Below are positions 14,311 to 22,669 of a stretch of 64,000 nucleotides of DNA, piece after piece. The stretch lies in contig JACJYA010000002.1 in assembly GCA_020636315.1 (NCBI GenBank), forward strand, positions 434,001 through 498,000, read 5' to 3'. Below the pieces are notes generated by a model. It searched no databases. It saw only the letters and a program-made list of their open reading frames with translations, and was not told the origin of the DNA. This DNA is from Lewinellaceae bacterium. Lineage in GTDB: Bacteria > Bacteroidota > Bacteroidia > Chitinophagales > Saprospiraceae. The translations under genes were made by a program, and so were the position numbers. Numbering within the stretch: the first letter of the stretch is position 1; every line of letters starts with the position of its first letter.

Positions 14311-17300
14311 CTATAGAAGAGGCAAACGGATGGCAACCCTGGTGCCTGCCGGCAGGCCTTCCTCATCTTGCAGGTCGATCACCTGCAGGCTGGTGGCGGC
14401 GCCTTCCATTTCTTCGAGGAGCCGGAGCCTTTTTTCGGTTATACTGATCGCTTTTGATTCGTGGGAAGGCCTGGCCGCCTTGCCCTGGGCGGCGGCGGTC
14501 CTACCGATCCCGTTGTCCTGTACACTACAGACGAGCTGGCCCTGCTCCAGTGCAAATGAAATGGTGATTTTTTTCTTTCCTTTCTTTTTGGCCAGGCCGT
14601 GCCAGATCGCGTTCTCGATGAACGGCTGAAGGATCATGGTGGGAATGATGGCTTCATCGGGGTCGAGGCCCTCTGCGACGATGAATTCATAATCGATGGT
14701 GTCTTCAAACCGCATGGCTTCGGTATCGAGATACAATTCCAGCAGTTCCAGTTCCTGAGAAACAGCCAGGAAGGGCCGTTCCGCCAGCTTCAGGATCATC
14801 CGCATCAGGCGGGCGAAGCGGTTGAGGTAGTCGTTGGCGGTTTCGATATCTTTCTGCAGGATATAGCTACTGATGGAGTTCATGCTGTTGAAGATGAAGT
14901 GAGGGTTCATCTGCAGGCGGAGCACCGCCGTTTCCGTTTCGGCAACCAGCTGTTTGTACTCGGCCTCCCTGCGCTTGAACGCCTCTTCTTTGCGGATCTG
15001 ATAGACCCGGTAGCGGTATAACGCATACAGAATAGCCAAAATCAGGAGAATAAATAATAACCGCGCCCACCAGGTTTGATACCAGGGCGGGTTGATCGTG
15101 ATCTTTAATTCCTTAACCTCACCTGAAAGCACTCCATCGGAGTTTTTGGCCCGGATCATTAAGGTATATTCGCCCGGCGGCAGTTTGGGGTACCGGGCAA
15201 ATCCGGGTTCTCCCTTCTCCAACACCACCCATTCCTCTTCGTACTTCTTCAACATATAATGAAGCTGGGTGGAAGCCGGGTCGCTGTAATCGATAGCGAC
15301 AAAGCTGAAGGAAAGGGTATTCTCATCATAATCCCGCACAATGGATCCAAACGTCGTGACATTGGTGCTTTCAGTAACCGCATCGGCCAGGCCCGGGGCA
15401 GGCTTGTCGTTAACCAGAATCTCGGTGACCTGAATCTTTGGCTCAACTTCCAGGAATTGTATATCGGTGGGGTCAACGATCGTGATCCCATTATCGCCGC
15501 CGAACCAGAGGGTGCCATCTTCATGAGCCAATACCGCCAGGGGGTTGAAATACCGGGACTGGGCGCCGTCCGCCAGGGTGAAATTCACAAATTTGCTGCT
15601 ATCCGGGTCAAACCGGACGAGGCCATGAGAGGTGCCCATCCACAGAGTTGAATCTCTACCCGGGGCCAGGCTCTGGATCTCGTTGCCGGGCAGGCCGTCC
15701 CTGGTGGTGAACAAGGTGAGGGGGGCATCGAGGTTGGCCTTATCCAGTTTGGCCAGCCCGGTAGGGGAAGCGATCCAAAGCGTTTTTTGGTCCGGATCTT
15801 CGTAAAAACCATTGATGGGGCCTTTAATCTCTTTAGTGGCAAGCTCCTGAAGCTTCCCTTCTACATAATTAAAGATGACGATCTCGGACTTAGCATGTGA
15901 GATATATATGCTCCCGAGTTGATCCTCGTATATTGTGGTAAACATATCATTTTCATGTCCCGGGGCAAGAATTTGCCGGAGGCGCCAGGAATTTTCCCAG
16001 GGAACGATTTTGAAAATTCCATGCTGGAGGGTGCTGGCCAGTATATCTCCATTTTTTAGTTGATACAGATAGGCTACATAATCGACCTGCTCCCCGTTTT
16101 CTCCGGCAATGGGAATAAACGTTCCGGAAGCACGGTCAAAACAGGAAACACCTTTGGCGGTCGCTGCCCAAAGCCGCTGTGTTTTATCCATCAGCAGATG
16201 TATAACCTGCCGGCTATTGAGTGAATGGTGCGGCGGGTTAGCCGGGTGATAATGACGGATCAGGTTTCCCTTCTCATCCAGCAATAAGATCCCGTTATCA
16301 AAAGTGCTGCACCAGATCTGATGATTGGCGTCCTGGACCATAGTCCGGATAATATAGTTGGTGCTTCCCCCGGATACGGGAATTTTTGGGATGGCCCCGA
16401 ACTTCACCTTCTCAGGATCGGAAAAAACCAGGCCTTCTCCGGCCGTTACTATCCAAATATTTCCCGCCGGGCTGACAAAAGGGTCGGCAATAATCCGGTT
16501 GACGTCAAATAATGGGCCACTGGCCAGCCGGCAATTCATTTTATTCATTTCCCCGTTTTCATTCAAAATGAAAAGCCCTTCATTCAACTCCGTCACTATA
16601 AACCGGGTGGAATCAAAGGGAACCAGGAGTTTCGGCTGGCTGCCTTTGACTGGGAAAGCCTTGTATCTATCAGGTGACAACACATTCCATCGGTAAATGC
16701 CGGAGTCTGAGGAAAACCAGACGGTGGTATCGTTTTCGAGGAAAACCTGATGAATATTTAAGGAAGGAAAATCCGGGGTATCTCCCCTGAATTGAATAAA
16801 AGAACGTATTGGCTTTTCCCCCTCGTCAAATTCAAAAACCTGTATCCCCGGAGATTTAGAGCCATCTACGGAAAACAGATAGCGCAACCGGCCATTCAGT
16901 TTGACGCCAGGGAAAACATCAATATCAAATACCGTATTGGCAATCTGGCCAGATTGTGCATGAGTATAAATATTAAAAGTGTAAATCCTCCTATTTCCTA
17001 CTTTTACCCAGAGGAGGCTGTCTCGTTCCAGGTGTATGGCCTTATAACCGGATTTGAAAGGGATGCCCTGCTTACTTATGGAAAACGACTTGAAATTATC
17101 ATCATTACGCTGGTAACACTGTATGGCGCCATCGTGGCAGAACCAGATGTTTTTGCGGCTGTCCTCGAAAAAACGCCCGAGTACAAGGTTGCCGCACAGG
17201 GCCGTGGTGTCTTCCGGATCCGGCTCATAAGAAACGACTGAACGCCCGTCAAAGCGATACAGGCCGGATTCGGCTCCGATCCAGGTAAAACCTTCCGAAT

Positions 17301-17445
17301 CCTGATAGACTTCATAAATTTTAATCGTATTTAAAATCCCTCCTTCCTTATTCAGCTTATGGAACCACAATGCATTTTGAGCTTGCGCTGCTGCGGGCAG
17401 TGCGAAAAGCAGGAGCAGGGAATAGAAAAATACAGGAAGATTCAA
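14311..17445 (-). CDS. Reg_prop/Y_Y_Y sensor histidine kinase (LytS type)
   Basis: A 1044-residue sensor. No ATG fits; a TTG at 17445 gives a clean signal peptide (NLPVFFYSLLLLFALPAAAQA), whereas the open frame upstream to 17886 only overlaps the DyP gene. The periplasmic part (about 25-700) holds two-component-regulator propeller repeats (YEVYQDSEGFTWIGAESGLYRF and others), then a Y_Y_Y domain (about 700-775). One membrane helix (about 780-805) and a cytosolic linker precede the His_kinase domain with QMNPHFIFNSMNSI (His849) and an ATPase part with N-box FIENAIWHG and DNGIG. The start lies 13 nt after the DyP stop, implying translational coupling. The partner is probably the LytTR regulator at 19632-20390. 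Confidence 0.88.
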   Translation of the reverse strand: MNLPVFFYSLLLLFALPAAAQAQNALWFHKLNKEGGILNTIKIYEVYQDSEGFTWIGAESGLYRFDGRSVVSYEPDPEDTTALCGNLVLGRFFEDSRKNIWFCHDGAIQCYQRNDDNFKSFSISKQGIPFKSGYKAIHLERDSLLWVKVGNRRIYTFNIYTHAQSGQIANTVFDIDVFPGVKLNGRLRYLFSVDGSKSPGIQVFEFDEGEKPIRSFIQFRGDTPDFPSLNIHQVFLENDTTVWFSSDSGIYRWNVLSPDRYKAFPVKGSQPKLLVPFDSTRFIVTELNEGLFILNENGEMNKMNCRLASGPLFDVNRIIADPFVSPAGNIWIVTAGEGLVFSDPEKVKFGAIPKIPVSGGSTNYIIRTMVQDANHQIWCSTFDNGILLLDEKGNLIRHYHPANPPHHSLNSRQVIHLLMDKTQRLWAATAKGVSCFDRASGTFIPIAGENGEQVDYVAYLYQLKNGDILASTLQHGIFKIVPWENSWRLRQILAPGHENDMFTTIYEDQLGSIYISHAKSEIVIFNYVEGKLQELATKEIKGPINGFYEDPDQKTLWIASPTGLAKLDKANLDAPLTLFTTRDGLPGNEIQSLAPGRDSTLWMGTSHGLVRFDPDSSKFVNFTLADGAQSRYFNPLAVLAHEDGTLWFGGDNGITIVDPTDIQFLEVEPKIQVTEILVNDKPAPGLADAVTESTNVTTFGSIVRDYDENTLSFSFVAIDYSDPASTQLHYMLKKYEEEWVVLEKGEPGFARYPKLPPGEYTLMIRAKNSDGVLSGEVKELKITINPPWYQTWWARLLFILLILAILYALYRYRVYQIRKEEAFKRREAEYKQLVAETETAVLRLQMNPHFIFNSMNSISSYILQKDIETANDYLNRFARLMRMILKLAERPFLAVSQELELLELYLDTEAMRFEDTIDYEFIVAEGLDPDEAIIPTMILQPFIENAIWHGLAKKKGKKKITISFALEQGQLVCSVQDNGIGRTAAAQGKAARPSHESKAISITEKRLRLLEEMEGAATSLQVIDLQDEEGLPAGTRVAIRLPLL

Positions 17446-17458
17446 ATTTGTTTGTAGT

Positions 17459-18910
17459 TTAAATGAACCTTTCCAGGCTTTTTTGGATAAAGGAAATCGA
17501 AGATGCAAAAAAGTACTGCCCTCCTCTGAATTTAACGAGTTTCTCCGGCCGCAGGTAAGGAGTTCTTGTATTGCCGGTGGCATTCCAGTATCTGTGGTAT
17601 TCCCGTTCGTCTCCTTTGTCAACAAAGAGCACATCTTTGCCAATGCGCCTTTTTTTGTAATTGTATCCATAAAGCCCTCTGTTGACGATATCCTCAAACT
17701 GGTGCAAGCTATTCTGGTAGGACAGGAACAAGATGCCTTTCTCCCCGGAGCCCTCACGGCCATATACTCTACCCCTGCGTACGATACGCAGATTATCCTC
17801 CTGGCCGTCTCTGGGGTTTGCTTTTCGGATATGGGCGTGAAGTGGACAATTGTAACCTTCCTTGTCGTTGCTGAAATCAAAGGCATTCAGGTTTCTTTTC
17901 TGCTCCCGGATGTTGGGGAAATTAAAATCCGAATGAAGCGGGGTGCCATCCCTATACCTTCCCATAATATAAGCTTCAACCTGGCCCCGGTGATCTTCCA
18001 TTTTGAGGTGCTTTGCAAGTTCTTTCACCATTTTTCTGAAGGCCTCATCATCCTGCTCCAGCTTCAGGAATACGACAAAGCTGCCACAGGCGAAGTCACC
18101 GGCGAGGCTGTTCCTGCGCAATACCGTATTGAGTTTTGAAGGCTTATCCGGCTCACCCTGCCCATCAGGCAGATAACGGGAAAAAAAGCGCGGGTTGCTT
18201 ATGCCATCATTGAAACCGAACCATTCCCGGGAAGGGCCGTCAGAACCTTCGGGGTTCCGAAATCCGATCTCGAAAAAAACCTTTCCAAAAGCTTTCTTAT
18301 ACCTGTGGGTTTTTCTGGGATCCCTGGTTATTACCTTTGTTTTCTCCTCAAAATAATCCAGCAACTTTTCCTGCCGGATATCATCCTCTGTTTCCTCATT
18401 GCATTCCTTTAAAACATCGTCATTGGAAGCGAGCAGGATCAGGGCGTGCGAAGGCTTACTGTAATTCGGGTCAAGCTCTTCCTCGTTTATTTTGCCGAAT
18501 GACGTTGAGCATCTCTGTTCCAATCCTTCCTGAAAGGCCAGGATATCATCATCCAACTTAAGTGTATATCCTATTTTCCTGGGGTCACAGAAAAATTCAT
18601 AGCCCTGAAAGCTCAAAAAGAGGTTAATCGAATCCGCGGCTTCATCTTTTATTTGTTTATCCGTGGAAGTCAGGGGCAGGTTTTTCAGCCAATCCACAAT
18701 TTCCAGCTTTCTGCTCTTCCGGAAGGTAAAAAAGCAATAGAGCAAATATTTGTGTTTGACCCCTTTAAGGATATTGGACTGCACATCCTGAGTGATCGTT
18801 TCTTTTATTTTGGCAAGGCCCAATTCTTCAAAAATGCGGTCGTCAGCCCTTTGATCCAGTATTTCATCCAGATCGTCCACGGTCCAAAGCCGGCGGTTGT
18901 TGGTTTCCAT
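17459..18910 (-). CDS. DyP-type heme peroxidase
   Basis: A 483-residue cytosolic protein with no signal peptide. The DyP signature is complete: GFNDG (232-236, catalytic Asp235), proximal heme ligand in CPLHAHIRKANPRD (His360), distal Arg in RRGRVYG (Arg379) and a GILFLSYQ strand. The family uses hydrogen peroxide to oxidise dyes, phenols and porphyrin-like substrates. No encapsulin-type C-terminal targeting peptide is evident, and no encapsulin gene is nearby. It lies between a hypothetical gene and the histidine kinase in one - strand series. The region looks AT-richer than its flanks, possibly acquired. Confidence 0.88.
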   Translation of the reverse strand: METNNRRLWTVDDLDEILDQRADDRIFEELGLAKIKETITQDVQSNILKGVKHKYLLYCFFTFRKSRKLEIVDWLKNLPLTSTDKQIKDEAADSINLFLSFQGYEFFCDPRKIGYTLKLDDDILAFQEGLEQRCSTSFGKINEEELDPNYSKPSHALILLASNDDVLKECNEETEDDIRQEKLLDYFEEKTKVITRDPRKTHRYKKAFGKVFFEIGFRNPEGSDGPSREWFGFNDGISNPRFFSRYLPDGQGEPDKPSKLNTVLRRNSLAGDFACGSFVVFLKLEQDDEAFRKMVKELAKHLKMEDHRGQVEAYIMGRYRDGTPLHSDFNFPNIREQKRNLNAFDFSNDKEGYNCPLHAHIRKANPRDGQEDNLRIVRRGRVYGREGSGEKGILFLSYQNSLHQFEDIVNRGLYGYNYKKRRIGKDVLFVDKGDEREYHRYWNATGNTRTPYLRPEKLVKFRGGQYFFASSISFIQKSLERFI

Positions 18911-19037
18911 TCGAATGAGCTTTATTTGTGTTTAAGTACATGGACTGAATTAATGAATGACTGAATGATTGAATACCAGCACCTTAGACGGCACTTTGTG
19001 TCTCACTAATTGTGTCCAGGTACTTATTTATGAATTC

Positions 19038-19493
19038 TTAGTCCTCTACGTTCTTTTTCAACGGCGGCCGGGTATCCCCTGGCACATACTCGGGGCTTCC
19101 TTCGAACAGGTCTCCGATAAACCCTTCATTTTCCTGGTCCTCAAGGTTTTGGACACTTCCTCTTATGTAATACGGAGGCCAGGCTAACGCCACATTATCA
19201 TACCAATCCTCATTCAGTATCCTGTCCTCCGCATCAGTTTGAATCTCTGATTTCGCCAGCGCCAGCCCGGTCACTTCATGGCGGTTATGGTTGCCCGAAC
19301 CATCATTTCTTTTGAACACGATATTCAGTATTCGCAACTGGGAGAGTTTGGTATTTGTATCTCCCTGGGCAAGCACCAACTGAATATCCTCGGCATAAAA
19401 AAAAGTATGCCCTTCTTTAAAAAAACCGGGGCCATTTTCAATTCTATCGGTACCGTCAAACCCTTCAAGCTCAGAAATTGTCGTATAAGCCAT
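19038..19493 (-). CDS. Hypothetical protein linked to DyP
   Basis: A 151-residue cytosolic protein from the ATG at 19493, with no recognised family. It is acidic and has beta-like segments (HTFFYAEDIQLVLAQG, SQLRILNIVFKRNDG) and a Pro-rich tail. It precedes the DyP gene by 127 nt on the same strand and follows the LytTR regulator. Its place suggests a substrate-binding or scaffold partner of the peroxidase (inference only). Confidence 0.6.
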   Translation of the reverse strand: MAYTTISELEGFDGTDRIENGPGFFKEGHTFFYAEDIQLVLAQGDTNTKLSQLRILNIVFKRNDGSGNHNRHEVTGLALAKSEIQTDAEDRILNEDWYDNVALAWPPYYIRGSVQNLEDQENEGFIGDLFEGSPEYVPGDTRPPLKKNVED

Positions 19494-19631
19494 AATTAAT
19501 TGTTTTGTTATCAATTGAGAAGAAATGAAAATTGCTTTAAGTTAGCCAACAATCCATCGCAGCTTAAAAAACTGTATGAAAGACAGGGACGAATGAATGA
19601 AACGACAATCTCCCTGTAGGAAGGGGCCCGC

Positions 19632-20390
19632 TCAAATATGCTCCAGCCGGTCCAGCAACTCATCCCTGTAGGCTCTCGATACACTCACCTGAGTGCCGTC
19701 CTGCATTACCAGGTAGCCGCCATCGGCCCTCACAAAACGGTCAACAAAGTGCAGGTTGACGAGGTGAGAACGGTGGACTTTCATAAATTCCCGGTAGCGT
19801 TCGAACTGTTCTACATACTCTCCAATGTTAAGAGAGGCCAGTATCTTTCTGGCGTGGTCCATGATGGAAAACTCCGTGTAATTTTGCTGCGCCTGCAGGC
19901 GGACGATGTCCTTCACCTGTTTGTATAAAATGCCTTCGGAAGTGGAGATGGCAATCCGGGTGGGCAGTTTTCGTTCTTCGAAATTGCGCAGGGTTTCCAG
20001 CAGTATCTGTATCTGGTCTTCCGATATCTTCTCCTTTGTTTTTCGGTGAGCTTTCTGCAGTGCGGTGGCGAGTTCTTCTTCCGAAACGGGCTTGAGCAGG
20101 TAGTCCAGCGCGCCAAATTTAATGGCGGTGATCGCATATTCGTTGTGGGCCGTAATAAAGATGACCTGAAACTGATATTCCCCCATCTGCTCCAGCAGGT
20201 CGAACCCCAGGCCATCGGGCATCTCAATGTCCAGAAAAACCAGTTCCGGGCCGTATTTTCTGATGAGCTGACAGCCCTCTTCCACATTCTCACCGTCAGC
20301 GACAATTATTACCTCAGGATGGTTTCTGGCGAGCAGTTCTCTCAATACCTGCCGGCTTTGTAGTTCATCATCAACAATGATGGCGTTCAT
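19632..20390 (-). CDS. LytTR family response regulator
   Basis: A 252-residue protein. The receiver domain (1-125) has acidic pocket DDE (7-9), phospho-acceptor Asp54 (FLDIEMPDG), the conserved Thr in ITAHN and Lys in LLKPVSEEE. A linker helix follows, then a LytTR DNA-binding domain (about 150-250) with KQVKDIVRLQAQQNYTEF and FMKVHRSHLVNLHFVDRF. It is first in the - strand series that ends in the LytS-type kinase, so kinase and regulator bracket the hypothetical protein and DyP. It probably controls this series or envelope genes. Confidence 0.9.
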   Translation of the reverse strand: MNAIIVDDELQSRQVLRELLARNHPEVIIVADGENVEEGCQLIRKYGPELVFLDIEMPDGLGFDLLEQMGEYQFQVIFITAHNEYAITAIKFGALDYLLKPVSEEELATALQKAHRKTKEKISEDQIQILLETLRNFEERKLPTRIAISTSEGILYKQVKDIVRLQAQQNYTEFSIMDHARKILASLNIGEYVEQFERYREFMKVHRSHLVNLHFVDRFVRADGGYLVMQDGTQVSVSRAYRDELLDRLEHI

Positions 20391-20485
20391 TGCACAGGGG
20401 TTCAGATGTTTTCAACATTCTCTCTCTGCTAATATACTGAAAATTACATTATCAACCTCTGTCTCCCCTTTGACTACCCATGGTT

Positions 20486-20517
20486 TTTGCGCCTTATCCT
20501 CATTTATTCCACCTTTG
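20486..20517 (+). promoter_or_regulatory. Promoter for the small + strand unit
   Basis: TTTG at 20486-20489, a 20-nt spacer, then CACCTTTG at 20510-20517 (one mismatch to TAnnTTTG). Transcription would begin near 20524 and run to the terminator at 20795, a transcript of about 270 nt. Confidence 0.4.
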
Positions 20518-20569
20518 GGTCACCAGTATCAGCGCTGTTCCCCCATTTTCCGAACCAAAAAATTTGACC

Positions 20570-20668
20570 ATGAAAAAGGCTCTATTAGCGGCACTAATAG
20601 CCTTACTGGCTATTGTCTGTAAAAAGGAAAGCGCTAACTACCCGGACAGCTTCGATGCTGTATTTTAA
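20570..20668 (+). CDS. Possible small lipoprotein or peptide, perhaps degraded
   Basis: A 32-codon frame starting MKKALLAALIALLAIVCKKE: a hydrophobic signal-like helix with a Cys at 17 in a non-ideal lipobox (AIVC). After the TAA at 20666 the same frame stays open for 42 codons, to a TAA inside the terminator T run (20795-20797). So this may be a roughly 75-codon gene broken by one nonsense change, a genuine tiny peptide, or a small RNA read as a peptide. Promoter and terminator both fit the + strand. Confidence 0.35.
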   Translation: MKKALLAALIALLAIVCKKESANYPDSFDAVF

Positions 20669-20768
20669 AGCGGCGGCAATTTCCCCACCGTCAACCGGGG
20701 TGAAGAAGTCATCGGCGAGGCAGGTTCTACCATCCGCACTATTGGTGAATCCGGCCTAAGCACCATTG

Positions 20769-20795
20769 TGGGCCTTCGGGCCCATCTTTTTTTTT
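20769..20795 (+). terminator. Intrinsic terminator with UUCG tetraloop
   Basis: TGGGCC-TTCG-GGCCCA (6-bp stem, 20769-20784), then TC and nine T (20787-20795). A textbook factor-independent terminator for + strand transcription. On the minus strand there is no T run, so it does not serve the gene ending at 20803. Confidence 0.8.
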
Positions 20796-20802
20796 AACCC
20801 TC

Positions 20803-22440
20803 CTACCCCCGCTGCATAGCTTCCAAAGCATTCCGGACAGCCACCTCCCAGGCCTGGTCCAGTTCTTCCGGCCCGGCCCAGTTGTCCTCATCGAAAGTAT
20901 AGATGGCCTCCTTGAGGCAATCCAGGAACAAAGCGTAGTCCTCCGCCTGCACACCGACGGCAGCGTGCTGTTTAACCAGTCTTTGCAGGCTCTTACCCAT
21001 AGCGGTTGATACCGACGGGAACTGAAGCAGCCGCTCCATGGCCAGGTCGAGCATCTGGTGCTGGTATTTCCACAACTCCTCTTCAGTGTGGTTCTCCCGG
21101 GCCATCCGGGCCGTGTAGGCACGGTCGAAGATATCTCTGGCGTTTGGAGATTTATCCAGGAAAAAGTCGTAGAAAGCCTTATAGAATCCCTCTATCCGGC
21201 GCACCCGGCTGTAGCTGTTGCGGAGTTTTTTCAACAGTTGGTATTCGGGGTGCTTTTCCTCCGGGTGGCTGCCGGAAGGAAGTTTCTGTACCTCTTCCAA
21301 TACCTCTTCCATATCCAGAAAGCGTTCGCCGGGCTCGTGGCTCAGCATCCGGAGGAGGGCACGGGCAAACTCCGGCGGGCAGGGCGTATCACTGAGCTCC
21401 CGGCGGAGCATATCGGGATCCTCCTCGAAGTTCAGCCGCCGCCGAAGGATGTCCATCACGGTGTCTCCCCGGAAAAATGGCTGCCCGGTAAAAAGTTCCA
21501 CGGCGATAAGGGCGAAGGAATACTGGTCAGAAAGCGGAGTTGCCGTATCGGTATTGACTTGTTCGGGGCTCCAGTACATCAAAAACAGGCGCAGGCGCTC
21601 GAAGGATCGCTTGTAATAGGAAGCCCTGATCACCTGGAAGGGTGAGATCCTCGGGCCTTTTTTCTTGTCGATGAGGATGTTGGAAGGCCAGAGGTTGTTG
21701 TGCACCAGCCCATCCTGGTGCCCCTGGTACAGAGCCCGGCCCATGGTGCTGAGCATCTCTCTGACTTCTTTAGGCTGGTAGGGCCAACCCTTTTCCAGGC
21801 ACTCAGAAAGGCGCATGCCATCAACATACTCGGTCACGATATACCGGGGCGGGGCATCGAGGCCTTCATCAATGATGTTGATGATGCCATCCAGGCCCGA
21901 GAGCTGCTTGGCCTTACTGAGGTCCTCCCGGATATTTTCAAGGTTCTCCTCATCAATGATCGACAGCGGCTTGATCACCTTTATGGCCACTTTTTGAGGG
22001 CTGTTGGTCACCTTATCCACCTTTTCCGCCTTGTAGATGATGGCACTGTCGCCGGAGGATATCTTTTCCAGGTGGGTATATCGGTGGGCTACCTTTTCCT
22101 CCAGCAGCCGCTGGAACTCCTGCTCATTCCGGGCCAGGGTGGCCTGTATGGCCTCCCCGTTGTCTTCCTCTATCATATCCTCCGCCGCCTTGTGGATGTG
22201 CCGGAGCAACTGAAGCAGGGACTTCTTGATCTGGATGAGGCGAACCCGCTCTTCCTCCGTGGTAATGGCCTTGTTGAGGGCCTCGTGGCGGATCTCATTG
22301 AAATCACTCAACAGCAAAGAGACGGTAGTGCTGTATTCGGTATATTTCACCAACGGCTTCAACGCTCCAAATACTTCCTCCACCTGGTTGTTCTCGATAA
22401 GCGCCTGTAAGCGCTCCAGGTTCTCTGCCAATGCTTTCAT
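20803..22440 (-). CDS. EAD-like / pseudokinase / globin fusion protein
   Basis: A 545-residue protein from the ATG at 22440 (preceded by AGAGGG); longer starts at 22482 and 22560 are possible. Residues 1-95 resemble an effector-associated death-like domain (EAD11 type: ALIENN..SLLLSDFNEIRHEAL). Residues about 118-388 form a Ser/Thr-kinase-like domain with VAIK (Lys154), but the HRD loop is HNN (247-249), no DFG is seen, and YWSPEQ marks the activation segment. Residues about 400-545 match a globin: FYDFFL with Tyr B10 (424), IF with Phe CD1 (438, exactly 14 residues later as in Hmp), proximal His F8 (492, KQHAAVGV) and a terminal AW helix pair. It looks like a heme-controlled pseudokinase signalling adaptor. 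No membrane segment. Confidence 0.82.
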   Translation of the reverse strand: MKALAENLERLQALIENNQVEEVFGALKPLVKYTEYSTTVSLLLSDFNEIRHEALNKAITTEEERVRLIQIKKSLLQLLRHIHKAAEDMIEEDNGEAIQATLARNEQEFQRLLEEKVAHRYTHLEKISSGDSAIIYKAEKVDKVTNSPQKVAIKVIKPLSIIDEENLENIREDLSKAKQLSGLDGIINIIDEGLDAPPRYIVTEYVDGMRLSECLEKGWPYQPKEVREMLSTMGRALYQGHQDGLVHNNLWPSNILIDKKKGPRISPFQVIRASYYKRSFERLRLFLMYWSPEQVNTDTATPLSDQYSFALIAVELFTGQPFFRGDTVMDILRRRLNFEEDPDMLRRELSDTPCPPEFARALLRMLSHEPGERFLDMEEVLEEVQKLPSGSHPEEKHPEYQLLKKLRNSYSRVRRIEGFYKAFYDFFLDKSPNARDIFDRAYTARMARENHTEEELWKYQHQMLDLAMERLLQFPSVSTAMGKSLQRLVKQHAAVGVQAEDYALFLDCLKEAIYTFDEDNWAGPEELDQAWEVAVRNALEAMQRG

Positions 22441-22669
22441 ACCCTCTTTCTGATGTGGAGCCAGATACAATAAGGGGAACATAATCGGTTTTTTTTCAAG
22501 GCATAGCCCTGCCTTATATTTCCTGAAATCGCTCTCTCCCTTAAATGACGAAAACACCATCCATTATGTCGCTTCAAAAAAAATATTTAACAAAAGATTA
22601 TTTGTTCCTTAACGGGAGGAGGTTGGTTGATTCGCCCGGCTGGCTGGACGGGGGTTGATCCGGGATTCG

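Noticed and set aside
17446..17886. N-terminal extension of the histidine kinase
   Set aside because: The extra 147 codons lie over the DyP gene in another frame and have no domain character; a TTG at 17445 gives a proper signal peptide.
20391..22440. Pseudokinase/globin gene and DyP series as one operon
   Set aside because: About 410 bp and a separate + strand unit with its own terminator lie between, so a single transcript is not supported, although a functional link stays possible.
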